Assembly: GCF_900112245.1 (NCBI RefSeq)
Contig: NZ_FOYX01000003.1
Span: 124,001 to 188,000 of the forward strand
Length of the DNA: 64,000 nucleotides
Direction: 5' to 3'
Source: Maribacter stanieri
GTDB taxonomy: Bacteria > Bacteroidota > Bacteroidia > Flavobacteriales > Flavobacteriaceae
This document shows positions 26,471-36,866 of the stretch, in pieces. A program made the position numbers and the translations under genes. Numbering within the stretch: position 1 is the first letter of the stretch; every line of letters starts with the position of its first letter. The notes under the pieces were generated by a model that saw only the letters and a program-made list of their open reading frames with translations, was not told the origin of the DNA and did no database searches.

Positions 26471-29400
26471 ATGATTAAAAAAATTACTTCATCTTTTCGT
26501 AATGTAAAAAAATTACTGTTAGCAACAAGTGTTGTAGGTTCAGTAGCGGTTTTTATGAGTTTCAGTCCAATGTTTTTTGGACCTGGTTTAACTGAGGCTA
26601 CTCCTTATTTAGCATTTTCGGATACCAACTTTCCAGATCTTAATATTAGTACTCAGCCTTATGAAGTTGCATTTGAAAATTTAACTTTTGATTATCCTTT
26701 AACATTTAATCCTGTACCAACTCAAAATCGTATTATAGTTGGTCAACTAAACGGGGAGATTTTTTGGTTTCAAGATGATCAAAATGCAAATGTTAAAAAC
26801 TTAATTGTTGATTTTTCTGAAGAAGTCGGCTCTGCTGCGGGTACTAGAACTGATGGAAATATTGAAGTTTGGGACGGTGGTCTATTAGGACTAGAATTAC
26901 ATCCTGATTTTGGGACAGGTAGTAATAATTATGTATTTATTTATTATACAACAGAATCAGAAACAGGTGACGATACCTTAAATGATGGAGGAAATGGTAC
27001 CTTCGGATGTGATTTCAATAATTTTCATGGAAATTACATTCATTTAGAGCGTTTTGAAATTGACCCTGTTGATCTTTCCTTTGTTGAAGGTTCTAGAACC
27101 AGGCTAATAAGACGTAGAATGTTAAACACTGCACACCGTGGTGGGGCTTTGGTATTTGGAGATGATGGTTTTTTATATGTAGCAATAGGGGAACAAGGAC
27201 GTGCTATTAGCTCTCAAGATATATCTGAGAATATAGATGGAAGTATTTTACGTATAGATGTGGATATGGACATTACTAAAAGTCATCCGGCAATAAGAAA
27301 AATGCCTGAAGACATAGGAGCTGCAGAAGAAGTTACAGGGCAGAACTATTTTATCCCTAATGATAATCCTTTTTTAGATGCAACAGGTGAAAATTTTGAA
27401 GAATTTTATGCCATAGGAATAAGGAGTCCTCACCGTATGAGTAAAGACTCTGACACTGGTTTAATATATATAGGTGATGTTGGGCTAAGTACTCATGATG
27501 AAATAAATGTACTTTCATATGGAGGAAATTATGGTTGGCCTGTATATGAAGGAATGGCTCAAGGTCCAGAAAATGGTTGTGGAATTGTTACTTTATTGAA
27601 TGATATGGAGCATCAAGAACCATTAACTGCATTCTCTAGGGAGGATGCTGGTTCTATTATTGGCGGTCATGTATATAGAGGTTCAGAATTCACGTCTTTT
27701 AATGGTAAGTATATTACAGCGGACTACATTACTGAAAAGATATTGTCTGTTGATATATCATCGGGAGAGGTTTCCACATTGGGTTCTATGCCTAGAAGAG
27801 CTATTTCATTTGGAGAAGATTCTGATGGAGACATATTTTACCTTACTGCAGGTAATAATATACAATTACTGAGATTTGTGGAACCAGGAGTTGTTACTGG
27901 TGTACCCCAAACCTTGACAGCAACAGGAGCTTTTACCGATGTTGAAAATTTGGTGGTTAAAGATGGTTTTTTACCGTACGAACTAATTGACCCTTTCTGG
28001 TCAGATGGAGCATTGAAAAAGCGTTGGATGGCTATACCAAATGATGGTAATCCAGATTCGGCTACTGAACAAATTAATTATTCTGAAAATGGTATTTGGG
28101 AATTTCCTGTTGGTTCTGTAATGATTAAACATTTTGATTATCCTATTGATGAGAATAATCCTAATATTACCCAAAAAGTAGAAACCAGATTTTCTATAAA
28201 AAATAGTAATGGAAATTGGACTTTCTTATCATATAAATGGAATGCTGCTCAAACTGAAGCAACACTAATTGATATGAGTACTGGTGATGAACAAGATGTT
28301 CAAGTTACTTTAGAAGGGGGAGGTAGCAAAACAATAACTTGGCAGTATCCATCAACTAGTGAATGTTTAAGTTGCCACAATGAAATATCAAAAGGTACTT
28401 TAGGACCAAGAACTAGGTACCTGAACAGTGAATTTGATTACGCTGAAGTTGGTGGTGTTGTGGGCAATCAATTAGTGACATTAAGTGAGCTTGGTTTTAT
28501 AGAAGAGACCATAACTGATGGCGACACACAAAATTTCTTAACTCATGCTTCCATTAATGATTTAAATGCAAGTATAGATGATAAGGCAAGATCTTACTTA
28601 GATTTAAATTGTGCCTATTGTCATCGATCAGATAATAATCTTCGTGCAGACTTTGATTTAAGGCTAGCAAATAGCTTGATAGAAACTAATTTATTAGCTG
28701 CTTCAATAGCAGAGCCAGTTGAAGAAATGTCAACTGATCAGCAAATTATTTTTGTTGGTGATGCATCTAAATCTCAAATTTACCATAGAGCAAATAGCAT
28801 TACACCAGGTGTAATGATGCCATGGTTAGCCAAAGGTCAAGTAGATGAAGCAGGTGTAGCCTTATTGGAGGAATGGATTAATAATTTATCAATTCCACCT
28901 ACCCCGGTAATTACGGCTGATAAATCACTTGGTAATATAGACTTGATAGTTAATTTTACGGGTAATGAATCTTCAGATGACGAATCTATAGATTCGTATG
29001 ATTGGACTTTTGGTGATGGTGGGACATCTACAGAGATGGATCCTAGTCATACGTATACAGTACCTGGTATCTATACCGCTACTTTGGCGGTTACTGATAA
29101 TGATGGTCAGACAGAATCAAAATCAATTGAGATTACTGTTACTGGTGGTGCTATTGATAATGTTGCAGATGAAAATATAAATATAGCTTTGGCTGGTGAT
29201 GCTATATTATCTAGTCAAATCCATGGAGAAGAGGGGCGTGGTGTAGCTCAAGACATTTTATATGACCCTTCAATAAATGACTACGTTGTTGCTACGGATT
29301 GGAATGAATTTGGAGTCCTTCGTTACCATGATGCAGGTACATTGCCCGTAGATGAGGCCATTACTTGGAGAGTAGATTGGTTGAATAAAAAGTTAGTTAA

Positions 29401-32400
29401 CTATATCACTTTTGGGGGGGCTTATGAAAACCAAGCTCAACCCAATACAGCTTGGAGACTTAGTTATCGTCAAGGTGATAATTGGATAGTAATTGAAGAA
29501 GGTATTGGTGGTTGGATAGATTCGGGAATTTATGAATGGGGAGGTAAAAATCAAGAGCCAGTTGAAGCTGATGCTTTCCGTATGCAATTATATAGTGATG
29601 GCGTAAATGATATTGAAAGTACGCATTTAAGGGCACGAGGAGGTAATTCTTTAAGAATTGACGACACTGACCAACCTATAAAAGCAACCTTGTTTCAATA
29701 TTTGGAAGATGATGGTGCTCCAACGGCAAGATTTGATTATGCGACTAATGATCTGGAGGTAACTTTTGATACTTCCGAAAGTACTGATGATGTTGGTATT
29801 GTTACCTTTGATTGGGACTTTGGAGATGGTGAATCTTCAACCGAACAGAATCCAATTCATAGTTTTGTAGGCCCTGGGACTTATGATGTTACTTTAACGG
29901 TTACGGATGCTGATGGTTTAAGCGATAGTTTTACTCAAAGTATAACTGTTGATGGTGTTCCTGTTATACCGGTAGCCAATGCTTCTTCCAATGTTCAATC
30001 GGGTCCTGCGCCTTTGACTGTTGAGTTCACGGGCAGTGGTTCTACAGATGACGTTGGCATAGTATCATATGTTTGGGATTTTGGAGATGGCTCTACTTCT
30101 TCGGAAGAAGATCCAATGTATGAATATACGGTGCCTGGTACTTATAATGTTACATTAACGGTTACCGATGCAGATGGTAACGCTGATGAATCAACAATCA
30201 AAATTGTTGCAAATGGAGGTGCTGTGGATAATAATGCAAACGCTAATGTGAATTTAGCTTTATTGTCAGATGCTGTGTTAAGCGGTTCGGTAGAAAATGG
30301 TCGAGGTACACCTGAAGCTATATTATATGATCCATTACAGGAAAATTACTTTGTTGTAACTGATTTTAATGAATATGGTGTTGCTAATGGTGAAAACTTA
30401 GGAACCCCAGATGTAGATAACGGTTTTAAATGGCAGGTAGATTGGGCCAATAGAAAGGAAGTGAATTATATCACCTTTGGTGGAGTATATCCTAATCAAC
30501 CACAACCAAATTCTGAATGGAAAATTAGTTATAGAATTGGTAATGATTGGACTATCTTAGAAGAAGGAACTGGTGGGTGGATTGATGCTGGCATCTTTGA
30601 ATGGGGTGGTGCAACTACAACACCAATTCAGATGGACGGTCTTAGGGTTCAAGTGTATAGTAATGGTGTAAATGAAGTGGTAAGTATTCATCTAAGAGGT
30701 CGAGGTGGTATTTCTAATAGGTTGGATGATAGTGATACCCTAACAAAAGCTACCTTAATACAATTTTTACCAGATACCGGTGCACCAGAAAGTGCTTTTG
30801 ATTACACTATAAATAATTTAGAAGTAACTTTTGATTCTTCTGAAAGTACAGATAATGTTGGAATTGTTTCCTATACATGGGATTTTGGAGATGGTAACGG
30901 TTCTACCAGTGCAAATCCTGTACATACTTACGAAACTTCTGGTACATATGATGTTACTTTAACGGTTACGGATGGCAATGGCTTAAGTGATATTTCAGTT
31001 CAAGAAATTACTGTAATGGAAGATAATTCTATACCAGTGGCGATTGCTACTTCAGATGTGTCCGTAGGTCCTGCACCATTAAATGTACAGTTTACAGGTA
31101 GTGATTCTAGTGATGATGTTGGTGTGGTCTCTTATTTGTGGGATTTTGGAAATGGAGAAACTGCTAATGTGGCGAACCCAAATTATACTTACTTGGTATC
31201 TGGTAACTATACTGTTACTTTAACGGTTACCGATGCAGATGGTAACACCAATATAGACGAACTTAATATTTTAGCTAATGGAGGAGCTGTGGACAACAAT
31301 CCGAATGCCGGTTTAAATTTGGCATTACTTCCAGATGCAGTATTAAATGGATCTGTTTTAAATGGTAGAGGAACACCGCAAGCTATTCTTTTTGACCCAT
31401 CAAGAAATAATTACTATGAAATAACTGATTTCAATGAGTATGGGATTGCAAAAGGTGAAAACCTTGGTACACCTGATGTTGATAATGGATTCGTATGGCA
31501 GGTAGATTGGGCCAATAGAAAGAATGTTAATTACATTACGATTGGTGGTGTTTTTGATAACCAACCACAACCAAATTCATTATGGAGAGTTAGTTATAGA
31601 GTTGGAAATAGCTGGACTATCTTAGAAGAAGGTATAGGAGGTTGGATCGATGCTGGTATATTTGAATGGGGTGGTCAAACTCAGGCACCAATAGCTATTG
31701 ATGGACTTCGTGTGCAAGTTTATAGTGACGGTGTAAATGATTTAATTAGTGTTCATTTAAGAGGTAGAGGTGGTGTATCTAATAAAGTAAATGATAGTGC
31801 AACGGAAACAAAGGCAACGTTGATCCAATATTTGCCAGATACCGGGGCTCCCGAAAGCAATTTCGATTATGTCATTAATGATTTAGAAGTTGATTTTGAT
31901 GCTACTTCTAGCACTGACGATGATGGTATTGTATCTTATGAATGGGATTTTGGAGATGGAAATACGTCAACTGAACAAAACCCAAGTAATGTGTTTGCAA
32001 ATTCAGGTTCTTACAGTGTTATGTTAACGGTAACGGATACGGACGGTATAAGCGATACTTCAACTCAGGTTATTAATTTGGGTGCGCCGGATAATGAAGC
32101 GCCAGTTGCTATTATCGAAACAAGTTTAATTACCGGGACGGCACCACTTACTGAAGATTTTATCGGTAGTAACTCAACAGACGACGTAGCCGTAGTATCT
32201 TATAATTGGAATTTTGGTGATGGTAATACTTCTACAGAGGCAGATCCATCATATATTTACACCCAACCTGGTAATTATACAGCGACCTTAACAGTAACGG
32301 ATGAACAAGGGTTGACCGATCAGGTTTCAGTGGACATTGTTGTAACCAGTGACCAACCGGACAATGTACCAAATGCAGGTATTAATATTGGATTATTACC

Positions 32401-34498
32401 AGATGCAACAGTAACTGGATCTGCCACGAACCCAAGAGGAACTGTTCAATCTATATTGTACGACCCTTCTAGAGATGATTATTTTGTACGTACAGATTAT
32501 AATGAGTATGGCGAACAGTTTGGCGCTAATTTGGGCACACCAGATGCTGATAATGGTTTTAGATGGCAAGTTGATTGGGCTTCACGTAAATTAGTGAATT
32601 ATATCACCTTTGGTGGAGTTTATGCTAATCAGCCACAACCAAATTCACTTTGGAGAATAAGTTATCGTGTTGGTAATGATTGGATTATTTTGGATGAAGG
32701 AGCAGGTGGCTGGATTGATGCAGGTATATTCGAATGGGGTAGTGAAGAACAAACTCCAATAGAAATGGACGGATTAAGGGTTCAAGTCTATAGTGATGGA
32801 ATTAATGATTTGGTAAGTATTCATTTACGTGGAAGAGGTGGCGTGTCAAATTCTGTAGATGATAGCGCAACGGAAACAAAAGCTACATTAATACAATATT
32901 TGCCAGATACCACTGCACCTGAAAGTGCTTTTGATTATACCATAGATGAACTTCAAGTAAGTTTTGATTCTTCGTCTAGTACGGATGATAACGGAATTGT
33001 ATCCTATTTCTGGGATTTTGGAGATGGAAACACTTCTGACGAACCAAATCCAATTCATGTATACGCTGCCTCTGACACCTATAATGTTTCCTTAACGGTT
33101 ACGGATGCAGATGGTAAAGTAGATACTTCTGCCGCTAATATTTCTGTGGCTGGTAATGGTATTCCTATAGCGCTTGCTACCGCAGATGTATTGGAAGGTG
33201 ATGCTCCGCTAACGGTTTCCTTTAATGGTAGTGGGTCTTCTGATGATAATGGTGTTGCATCCTATTTATGGGATTTTGGAAATGGTGAAACTTCAAATGA
33301 AATAAATCCTGTATATACTTTTGATGAAGCTAATGTTTATGAGGTGATATTAACGGTAAGCGACGCTGAAGGTCAAACTCATAGTACTTCATTAACCATT
33401 ACCGTAAATGAACCAAATGTGGCACCAGTCGCCATAGCTAGTTCAGATATTGTTTCTGGTGAAGCGCCATTTACTGTGTCTTTTGTAGGTAGTAACTCAA
33501 CAGATGATGTGGGTATAGCTAGCTATACATGGGATTTTATTGATGGAGGAACATCAAACGTAGCAGATCCAGAGCATGTTTTTGAAACTGCGGGTGTATA
33601 TGACGTAGCCTTAACCGTTACAGATGAAGAAGGATTGTCCAATACCACAACGCTGACTATAACGGTTGAAGAGGGCATGGTTGTAAATGAAGCACCAATT
33701 GCAATAGCTAACGCAGATATCATATCAGGTGAAGCACCGCTTTTAGTATCCTTTGTAGGGGGTAATTCTACCGATGATAATAGTATTGCTACTTATTCAT
33801 GGAACTTTGGTGATGGTGGAACTTCTATTGAAGCCGATCCTGAGCATGTTTTTGAAACTGCAGGTGAGTTTACAGTGGTATTGACCGTGACCGATGATGA
33901 AGGCTTAACAGATGAAGCATCCCTAGTGATCACAGTGGTTGTTGAAAATGAATTCAACGAAGCACCAGTTGCTGTGGCTAGCTCAGATGTGGTTACAGGT
34001 GAAGCTCCGCTCACGGTATCATTTACAGGAAGTAATTCAATTGATGATAACGGTATTGTTTCATATGAATGGAATTTTGGTGATGGTAACATAGTATTTG
34101 AGGCTGATACTGAATTTGAGTTTGAAGCAGCTGGTACATATGAAGTTGTTTTAACGGTAACAGATGGGGAAGGTTTAACGGATTCAACTTCATTGTCAAT
34201 TGTGGTAGAAGAAAATGAAGTACTTGAAGAAGTAGCATTGGATATGGTATTATCACCTAATCCTTCTGTAGATTTTGTTGAAATAACTTTAAATGGTATT
34301 GTTGATGATGAAGATATCATCGGTTTTATGCTCCATGATTCCGCTGGTAGATTAATTAAGCAGTACACCCCGAATGAAATTTTTGTAAGTGGCATTTATA
34401 GAATATCATTAGAAATTTTAACGGCAGATGTATATGTTGTTACTGTTGTATTGAATAATGATGAACCTGTTTCTAAAAGACTAATTTTAAGAAGGTAA
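26471..34498 (+). CDS. Giant T9SS-secreted multidomain protein: sugar-dehydrogenase-like domain, two CXXCH motifs, 12 PKD domains, 4 repeated modules
   Basis: From the ATG at 26471 the protein has about 2675 residues. An N-terminal signal-like helix (about 12-33) leads to a glucose/sorbosone-dehydrogenase-like beta-propeller (about 55-480) with HRGGALVFGDDGFLYVAIGE and GIRSPHRM. Then comes a region with two haem-type motifs, CLSCH at 632-636 and CAYCH at 714-718. Twelve PKD domains follow, recognisable by WDFGDG-like cores, and are interleaved with four ~190-residue beta-rich modules. The final ~87 residues (LSPNPSVDFVEI to KRLILRR) are a T9SS type A sorting domain, so the protein is secreted or cell-surface. 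PQQ-linked sugar oxidation passing electrons to haem is plausible but unproven. It is monocistronic, with a hairpin after the stop. Confidence 0.85.
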   Translation: MIKKITSSFRNVKKLLLATSVVGSVAVFMSFSPMFFGPGLTEATPYLAFSDTNFPDLNISTQPYEVAFENLTFDYPLTFNPVPTQNRIIVGQLNGEIFWFQDDQNANVKNLIVDFSEEVGSAAGTRTDGNIEVWDGGLLGLELHPDFGTGSNNYVFIYYTTESETGDDTLNDGGNGTFGCDFNNFHGNYIHLERFEIDPVDLSFVEGSRTRLIRRRMLNTAHRGGALVFGDDGFLYVAIGEQGRAISSQDISENIDGSILRIDVDMDITKSHPAIRKMPEDIGAAEEVTGQNYFIPNDNPFLDATGENFEEFYAIGIRSPHRMSKDSDTGLIYIGDVGLSTHDEINVLSYGGNYGWPVYEGMAQGPENGCGIVTLLNDMEHQEPLTAFSREDAGSIIGGHVYRGSEFTSFNGKYITADYITEKILSVDISSGEVSTLGSMPRRAISFGEDSDGDIFYLTAGNNIQLLRFVEPGVVTGVPQTLTATGAFTDVENLVVKDGFLPYELIDPFWSDGALKKRWMAIPNDGNPDSATEQINYSENGIWEFPVGSVMIKHFDYPIDENNPNITQKVETRFSIKNSNGNWTFLSYKWNAAQTEATLIDMSTGDEQDVQVTLEGGGSKTITWQYPSTSECLSCHNEISKGTLGPRTRYLNSEFDYAEVGGVVGNQLVTLSELGFIEETITDGDTQNFLTHASINDLNASIDDKARSYLDLNCAYCHRSDNNLRADFDLRLANSLIETNLLAASIAEPVEEMSTDQQIIFVGDASKSQIYHRANSITPGVMMPWLAKGQVDEAGVALLEEWINNLSIPPTPVITADKSLGNIDLIVNFTGNESSDDESIDSYDWTFGDGGTSTEMDPSHTYTVPGIYTATLAVTDNDGQTESKSIEITVTGGAIDNVADENINIALAGDAILSSQIHGEEGRGVAQDILYDPSINDYVVATDWNEFGVLRYHDAGTLPVDEAITWRVDWLNKKLVNYITFGGAYENQAQPNTAWRLSYRQGDNWIVIEEGIGGWIDSGIYEWGGKNQEPVEADAFRMQLYSDGVNDIESTHLRARGGNSLRIDDTDQPIKATLFQYLEDDGAPTARFDYATNDLEVTFDTSESTDDVGIVTFDWDFGDGESSTEQNPIHSFVGPGTYDVTLTVTDADGLSDSFTQSITVDGVPVIPVANASSNVQSGPAPLTVEFTGSGSTDDVGIVSYVWDFGDGSTSSEEDPMYEYTVPGTYNVTLTVTDADGNADESTIKIVANGGAVDNNANANVNLALLSDAVLSGSVENGRGTPEAILYDPLQENYFVVTDFNEYGVANGENLGTPDVDNGFKWQVDWANRKEVNYITFGGVYPNQPQPNSEWKISYRIGNDWTILEEGTGGWIDAGIFEWGGATTTPIQMDGLRVQVYSNGVNEVVSIHLRGRGGISNRLDDSDTLTKATLIQFLPDTGAPESAFDYTINNLEVTFDSSESTDNVGIVSYTWDFGDGNGSTSANPVHTYETSGTYDVTLTVTDGNGLSDISVQEITVMEDNSIPVAIATSDVSVGPAPLNVQFTGSDSSDDVGVVSYLWDFGNGETANVANPNYTYLVSGNYTVTLTVTDADGNTNIDELNILANGGAVDNNPNAGLNLALLPDAVLNGSVLNGRGTPQAILFDPSRNNYYEITDFNEYGIAKGENLGTPDVDNGFVWQVDWANRKNVNYITIGGVFDNQPQPNSLWRVSYRVGNSWTILEEGIGGWIDAGIFEWGGQTQAPIAIDGLRVQVYSDGVNDLISVHLRGRGGVSNKVNDSATETKATLIQYLPDTGAPESNFDYVINDLEVDFDATSSTDDDGIVSYEWDFGDGNTSTEQNPSNVFANSGSYSVMLTVTDTDGISDTSTQVINLGAPDNEAPVAIIETSLITGTAPLTEDFIGSNSTDDVAVVSYNWNFGDGNTSTEADPSYIYTQPGNYTATLTVTDEQGLTDQVSVDIVVTSDQPDNVPNAGINIGLLPDATVTGSATNPRGTVQSILYDPSRDDYFVRTDYNEYGEQFGANLGTPDADNGFRWQVDWASRKLVNYITFGGVYANQPQPNSLWRISYRVGNDWIILDEGAGGWIDAGIFEWGSEEQTPIEMDGLRVQVYSDGINDLVSIHLRGRGGVSNSVDDSATETKATLIQYLPDTTAPESAFDYTIDELQVSFDSSSSTDDNGIVSYFWDFGDGNTSDEPNPIHVYAASDTYNVSLTVTDADGKVDTSAANISVAGNGIPIALATADVLEGDAPLTVSFNGSGSSDDNGVASYLWDFGNGETSNEINPVYTFDEANVYEVILTVSDAEGQTHSTSLTITVNEPNVAPVAIASSDIVSGEAPFTVSFVGSNSTDDVGIASYTWDFIDGGTSNVADPEHVFETAGVYDVALTVTDEEGLSNTTTLTITVEEGMVVNEAPIAIANADIISGEAPLLVSFVGGNSTDDNSIATYSWNFGDGGTSIEADPEHVFETAGEFTVVLTVTDDEGLTDEASLVITVVVENEFNEAPVAVASSDVVTGEAPLTVSFTGSNSIDDNGIVSYEWNFGDGNIVFEADTEFEFEAAGTYEVVLTVTDGEGLTDSTSLSIVVEENEVLEEVALDMVLSPNPSVDFVEITLNGIVDDEDIIGFMLHDSAGRLIKQYTPNEIFVSGIYRISLEILTADVYVVTVVLNNDEPVSKRLILRR
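29143..32935 (+). repeat. Four tandem ~1.07-kb coding repeats (module plus PKD pair)
   Basis: Inside the giant gene a module of about 570 bases begins near 29143, 30215, 31280 and 32351, a spacing of about 1065-1072 bases. Each copy encodes NxxILYDPxxxxYxxxTDxNEYG-like sequence, QVDWANRK, NYITFGGVY, GGWIDAGIFEWGG and HLRGRGG, then one or two PKD domains. Copies 2-4 are closest to each other and copy 1 is the most diverged. The DNA similarity makes the region prone to recombination and to assembly collapse. Confidence 0.85.
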
Positions 34499-34515
34499 AA
34501 TTTGTTTCATAATTT

Positions 34516-34556
34516 AAGTCGTGTTAAAGATTTTTACTTTAGCACGACTTTCTTGT
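34516..34556 (+). terminator. Terminator after the giant PKD gene
   Basis: AAGTCGTGTTAAAG (34516-34529) pairs with CTTTAGCACGACTT (34537-34550) with one G-T pair, then a T-rich tail follows. It ends 18-58 bases past the stop. Confidence 0.7.
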
Positions 34557-34714
34557 TTAAATCATGTTATGCTATTAATTATATAGTTTTATCGAATAAT
34601 TATAATAAAACTTATTATTTAGGGTTTAATTTGTCAGCAGGCATAGGTATTAATGTTTAGAACTTAACCAGCTTTTTAGATTATATTTATTAGTAGCCAT
34701 TAAAACAATTCAAA

Positions 34715-36763
34715 TTGAACAACACAATACAAAATATCAAGAATAATTCAGCAGTAAAAGTTGTTTTTACCGACTTATTTGACACCTTGATTCATAGAGG
34801 GGTTCACCCAAATTATGTATATAGAATTTGGGCTAAATTTCTTATTAGAGAATTAGGGCTTACTATAGATATTAATGCCTTATTTAAAATTAGGGCAAAC
34901 GCAACAACCAAGTTAGCATCAGATATGAAACTTAATAAGGTAGAGGTACCTTATGAATTTGTAATGAAAGAGGTTTATAAGAGGCTGGTCAATTCAGATA
35001 ATTTAAATGGGGTTGAGTGGAGTACATTTCAGAAAATAAGCAAAGAATCAGATTATAGAAGTGAAACTTCTGTTCAGTATATTAATACTTCTTTGGTAGA
35101 AGGGCTTAAAACATTGAAGTCTGAAAATTATAAAATCTTTATTGTATCTGATTATCATTTATCTAAGGATGTTATAATGAGGTTATTAGAATTTCATGGT
35201 ATATCTTCTATTTTTAATGATGTATTTATTTCTTGTGATTTAAAAAAGAGTAAAGAGAGTGATGGTAGTTTGTATCCATTTGTACTAGAAAAGACTGGTT
35301 CATTGGCAGAACATACAGCGATGATGGGAGATAATAAAATTAGTGATGTTATAAACTCTTCAAAGCATGGTCTTCATGGTTATTTTTTAAAACATTATTC
35401 TCATAAATTCAGAAATAAAAAGAATTTATTTGGCAGTGAGGAGAAAGAATTTAATAAGGCATGTAAAGAAATAGAACAAAATTGTAGAAAAAGTGATTTC
35501 CCTTTTAGTGAATATATTATTCATTTTTACTTCTTTACGGAAAGGCTATATACCGAAGCTAAAAGGAAAGGAATAAAAGATTTATTCTTTCTGGCAAGAG
35601 AAGGTCATTATTTAAAACAGTTATTTGATACTTATCAAAAGTTTAATGGTTTAAATGATGAGGATTATATAAAAACTCATTATTTCAAGGCATCTAGACA
35701 TTCTGCCAAACAAGTGTCCCTTAAGCCTATTGAAGAAGAGAAATTTGCGCCTATAAAAAAGAACTATGATGTAATGACTACTGGTCAATTTTTATCATCC
35801 TTTAATTTAAATGAAGATTCTATTTTAAATATTGCCAATGAATTAGATATTGATAAGGATTTAGAAATTGAAAATTTCAGTACTTCCAGTGTATTATTGA
35901 AACTTAAGAATAATAAAAATTTTAGTGTAGCTTATGAGTCTCATAGAATTGGACAGCGCAATGCATTTAATAATTACCTAAATTCATTTAACGTAGATTT
36001 TAAATCTGACGGTATGGTTTTAGTAGATGTGGGTTGGGGAGGTACTATGCAAGAATGTATCTATGAGTATTTAGGAGGTAATGTACCTGTAACAGGTTAT
36101 TACATTGGATTACGTGAAATATATAATATAAAAGATAAGACAAGAAGATATGGTTTAAACTTTTCAGTTTATCCCAAGAAAGGATATTCTGATTATATTC
36201 TACAAGCTAACGGTCAGTTATATGAACAATTATTGGCCGCTCCTCATGGAAGTACTTTAGGTTATAATGGAGACCCCAGTTCGCCAACAATTGAATATCA
36301 TGAACCAAATGAGAAAAGAGTTTTTGATGAATTCATATCTTCTATACAAAATTTTATGGATGGGCAATTTGATGAATTGTGTAATGGCTTAAACGGGCTT
36401 TCCTATACTGAAATTATGGTTCAGGATTATTTAACGGCTATGGCTCTTAGATTAGGATTGTTTACAAATAGGAAGAAATTAAAATTCATTCAATTAATTT
36501 CTAGAGGTTTTTATCAAAATGTAGGAGGTAATAAAGTAGGTATGGTGTATGATCCAAGTCAACTTTCCCAGACTAAAGCACAGTTGGTTAAGGAGTTTTT
36601 ATGGAGTCCGGAAAAAACTTTTAGATACATAGTAAAACTAAAACCACTTTTATATGATAAAAAACTTGCGTGGTTAGGTTGGATGGTTAGTAGTACATAC
36701 TACTATATAAAAGTTAACAGGTCTATTAAGAAACGAATCTTTAGTAAAGATTTAATTACCTAA
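34715..36763 (+). CDS. HAD-superfamily hydrolase with large C-terminal domain (capsule-locus type)
   Basis: The N-terminal ~230 residues are a HAD phosphatase domain, with motif I FTDLFDTLIHRG near residue 19 and motif IV MMGDNKISDVINSS near 208. The C-terminal ~450 residues are a separate domain with DLFFLAREGHYLKQLF near 290 and VDVGWGGTMQECIYEYLGG near 440. Two-part proteins of this kind occur in polysaccharide gene clusters of several phyla, but their reaction is not established to my knowledge. The start is TTG. It is convergent with the HAD gene of the ATP-grasp pair, and a long hairpin sits between them. A role in glycan or glycolipid modification is inferred from location only. Confidence 0.75.
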   Translation: MNNTIQNIKNNSAVKVVFTDLFDTLIHRGVHPNYVYRIWAKFLIRELGLTIDINALFKIRANATTKLASDMKLNKVEVPYEFVMKEVYKRLVNSDNLNGVEWSTFQKISKESDYRSETSVQYINTSLVEGLKTLKSENYKIFIVSDYHLSKDVIMRLLEFHGISSIFNDVFISCDLKKSKESDGSLYPFVLEKTGSLAEHTAMMGDNKISDVINSSKHGLHGYFLKHYSHKFRNKKNLFGSEEKEFNKACKEIEQNCRKSDFPFSEYIIHFYFFTERLYTEAKRKGIKDLFFLAREGHYLKQLFDTYQKFNGLNDEDYIKTHYFKASRHSAKQVSLKPIEEEKFAPIKKNYDVMTTGQFLSSFNLNEDSILNIANELDIDKDLEIENFSTSSVLLKLKNNKNFSVAYESHRIGQRNAFNNYLNSFNVDFKSDGMVLVDVGWGGTMQECIYEYLGGNVPVTGYYIGLREIYNIKDKTRRYGLNFSVYPKKGYSDYILQANGQLYEQLLAAPHGSTLGYNGDPSSPTIEYHEPNEKRVFDEFISSIQNFMDGQFDELCNGLNGLSYTEIMVQDYLTAMALRLGLFTNRKKLKFIQLISRGFYQNVGGNKVGMVYDPSQLSQTKAQLVKEFLWSPEKTFRYIVKLKPLLYDKKLAWLGWMVSSTYYYIKVNRSIKKRIFSKDLIT

Positions 36764-36764
36764 T

Positions 36765-36808
36765 AAAAAAGTCAACTACGAATTAAAATTCGTAGTTGAC
36801 TTTTTTTA
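36765..36808. terminator. Bidirectional terminator between convergent genes
   Basis: A perfect 20-bp stem (36765-36784 with 36787-36806, core GTCAACTACGAATT) with a two-base loop is flanked by A-run and T-run on either side, so it can stop transcription in both directions. Confidence 0.88.
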
Positions 36809-36866
36809 TAGATATATTAGATAGTATATTGTTCAACAGTAAGTATTATCTATTTCTTATTAAGAA

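Noticed and set aside
29143-34230. Repeated DNA considered as a CRISPR array or mobile element
   Set aside because: Repeats are ~1 kb, in frame, and encode protein domains; there are no short spaced repeats, terminal inverted repeats or transposase.
33793-34395. Long antisense open frame opposite the last PKD domains
   Set aside because: Serine- and threonine-rich low-complexity protein mirroring the repeated PKD coding strand; no start context or family motif. The plus-strand gene explains the region.
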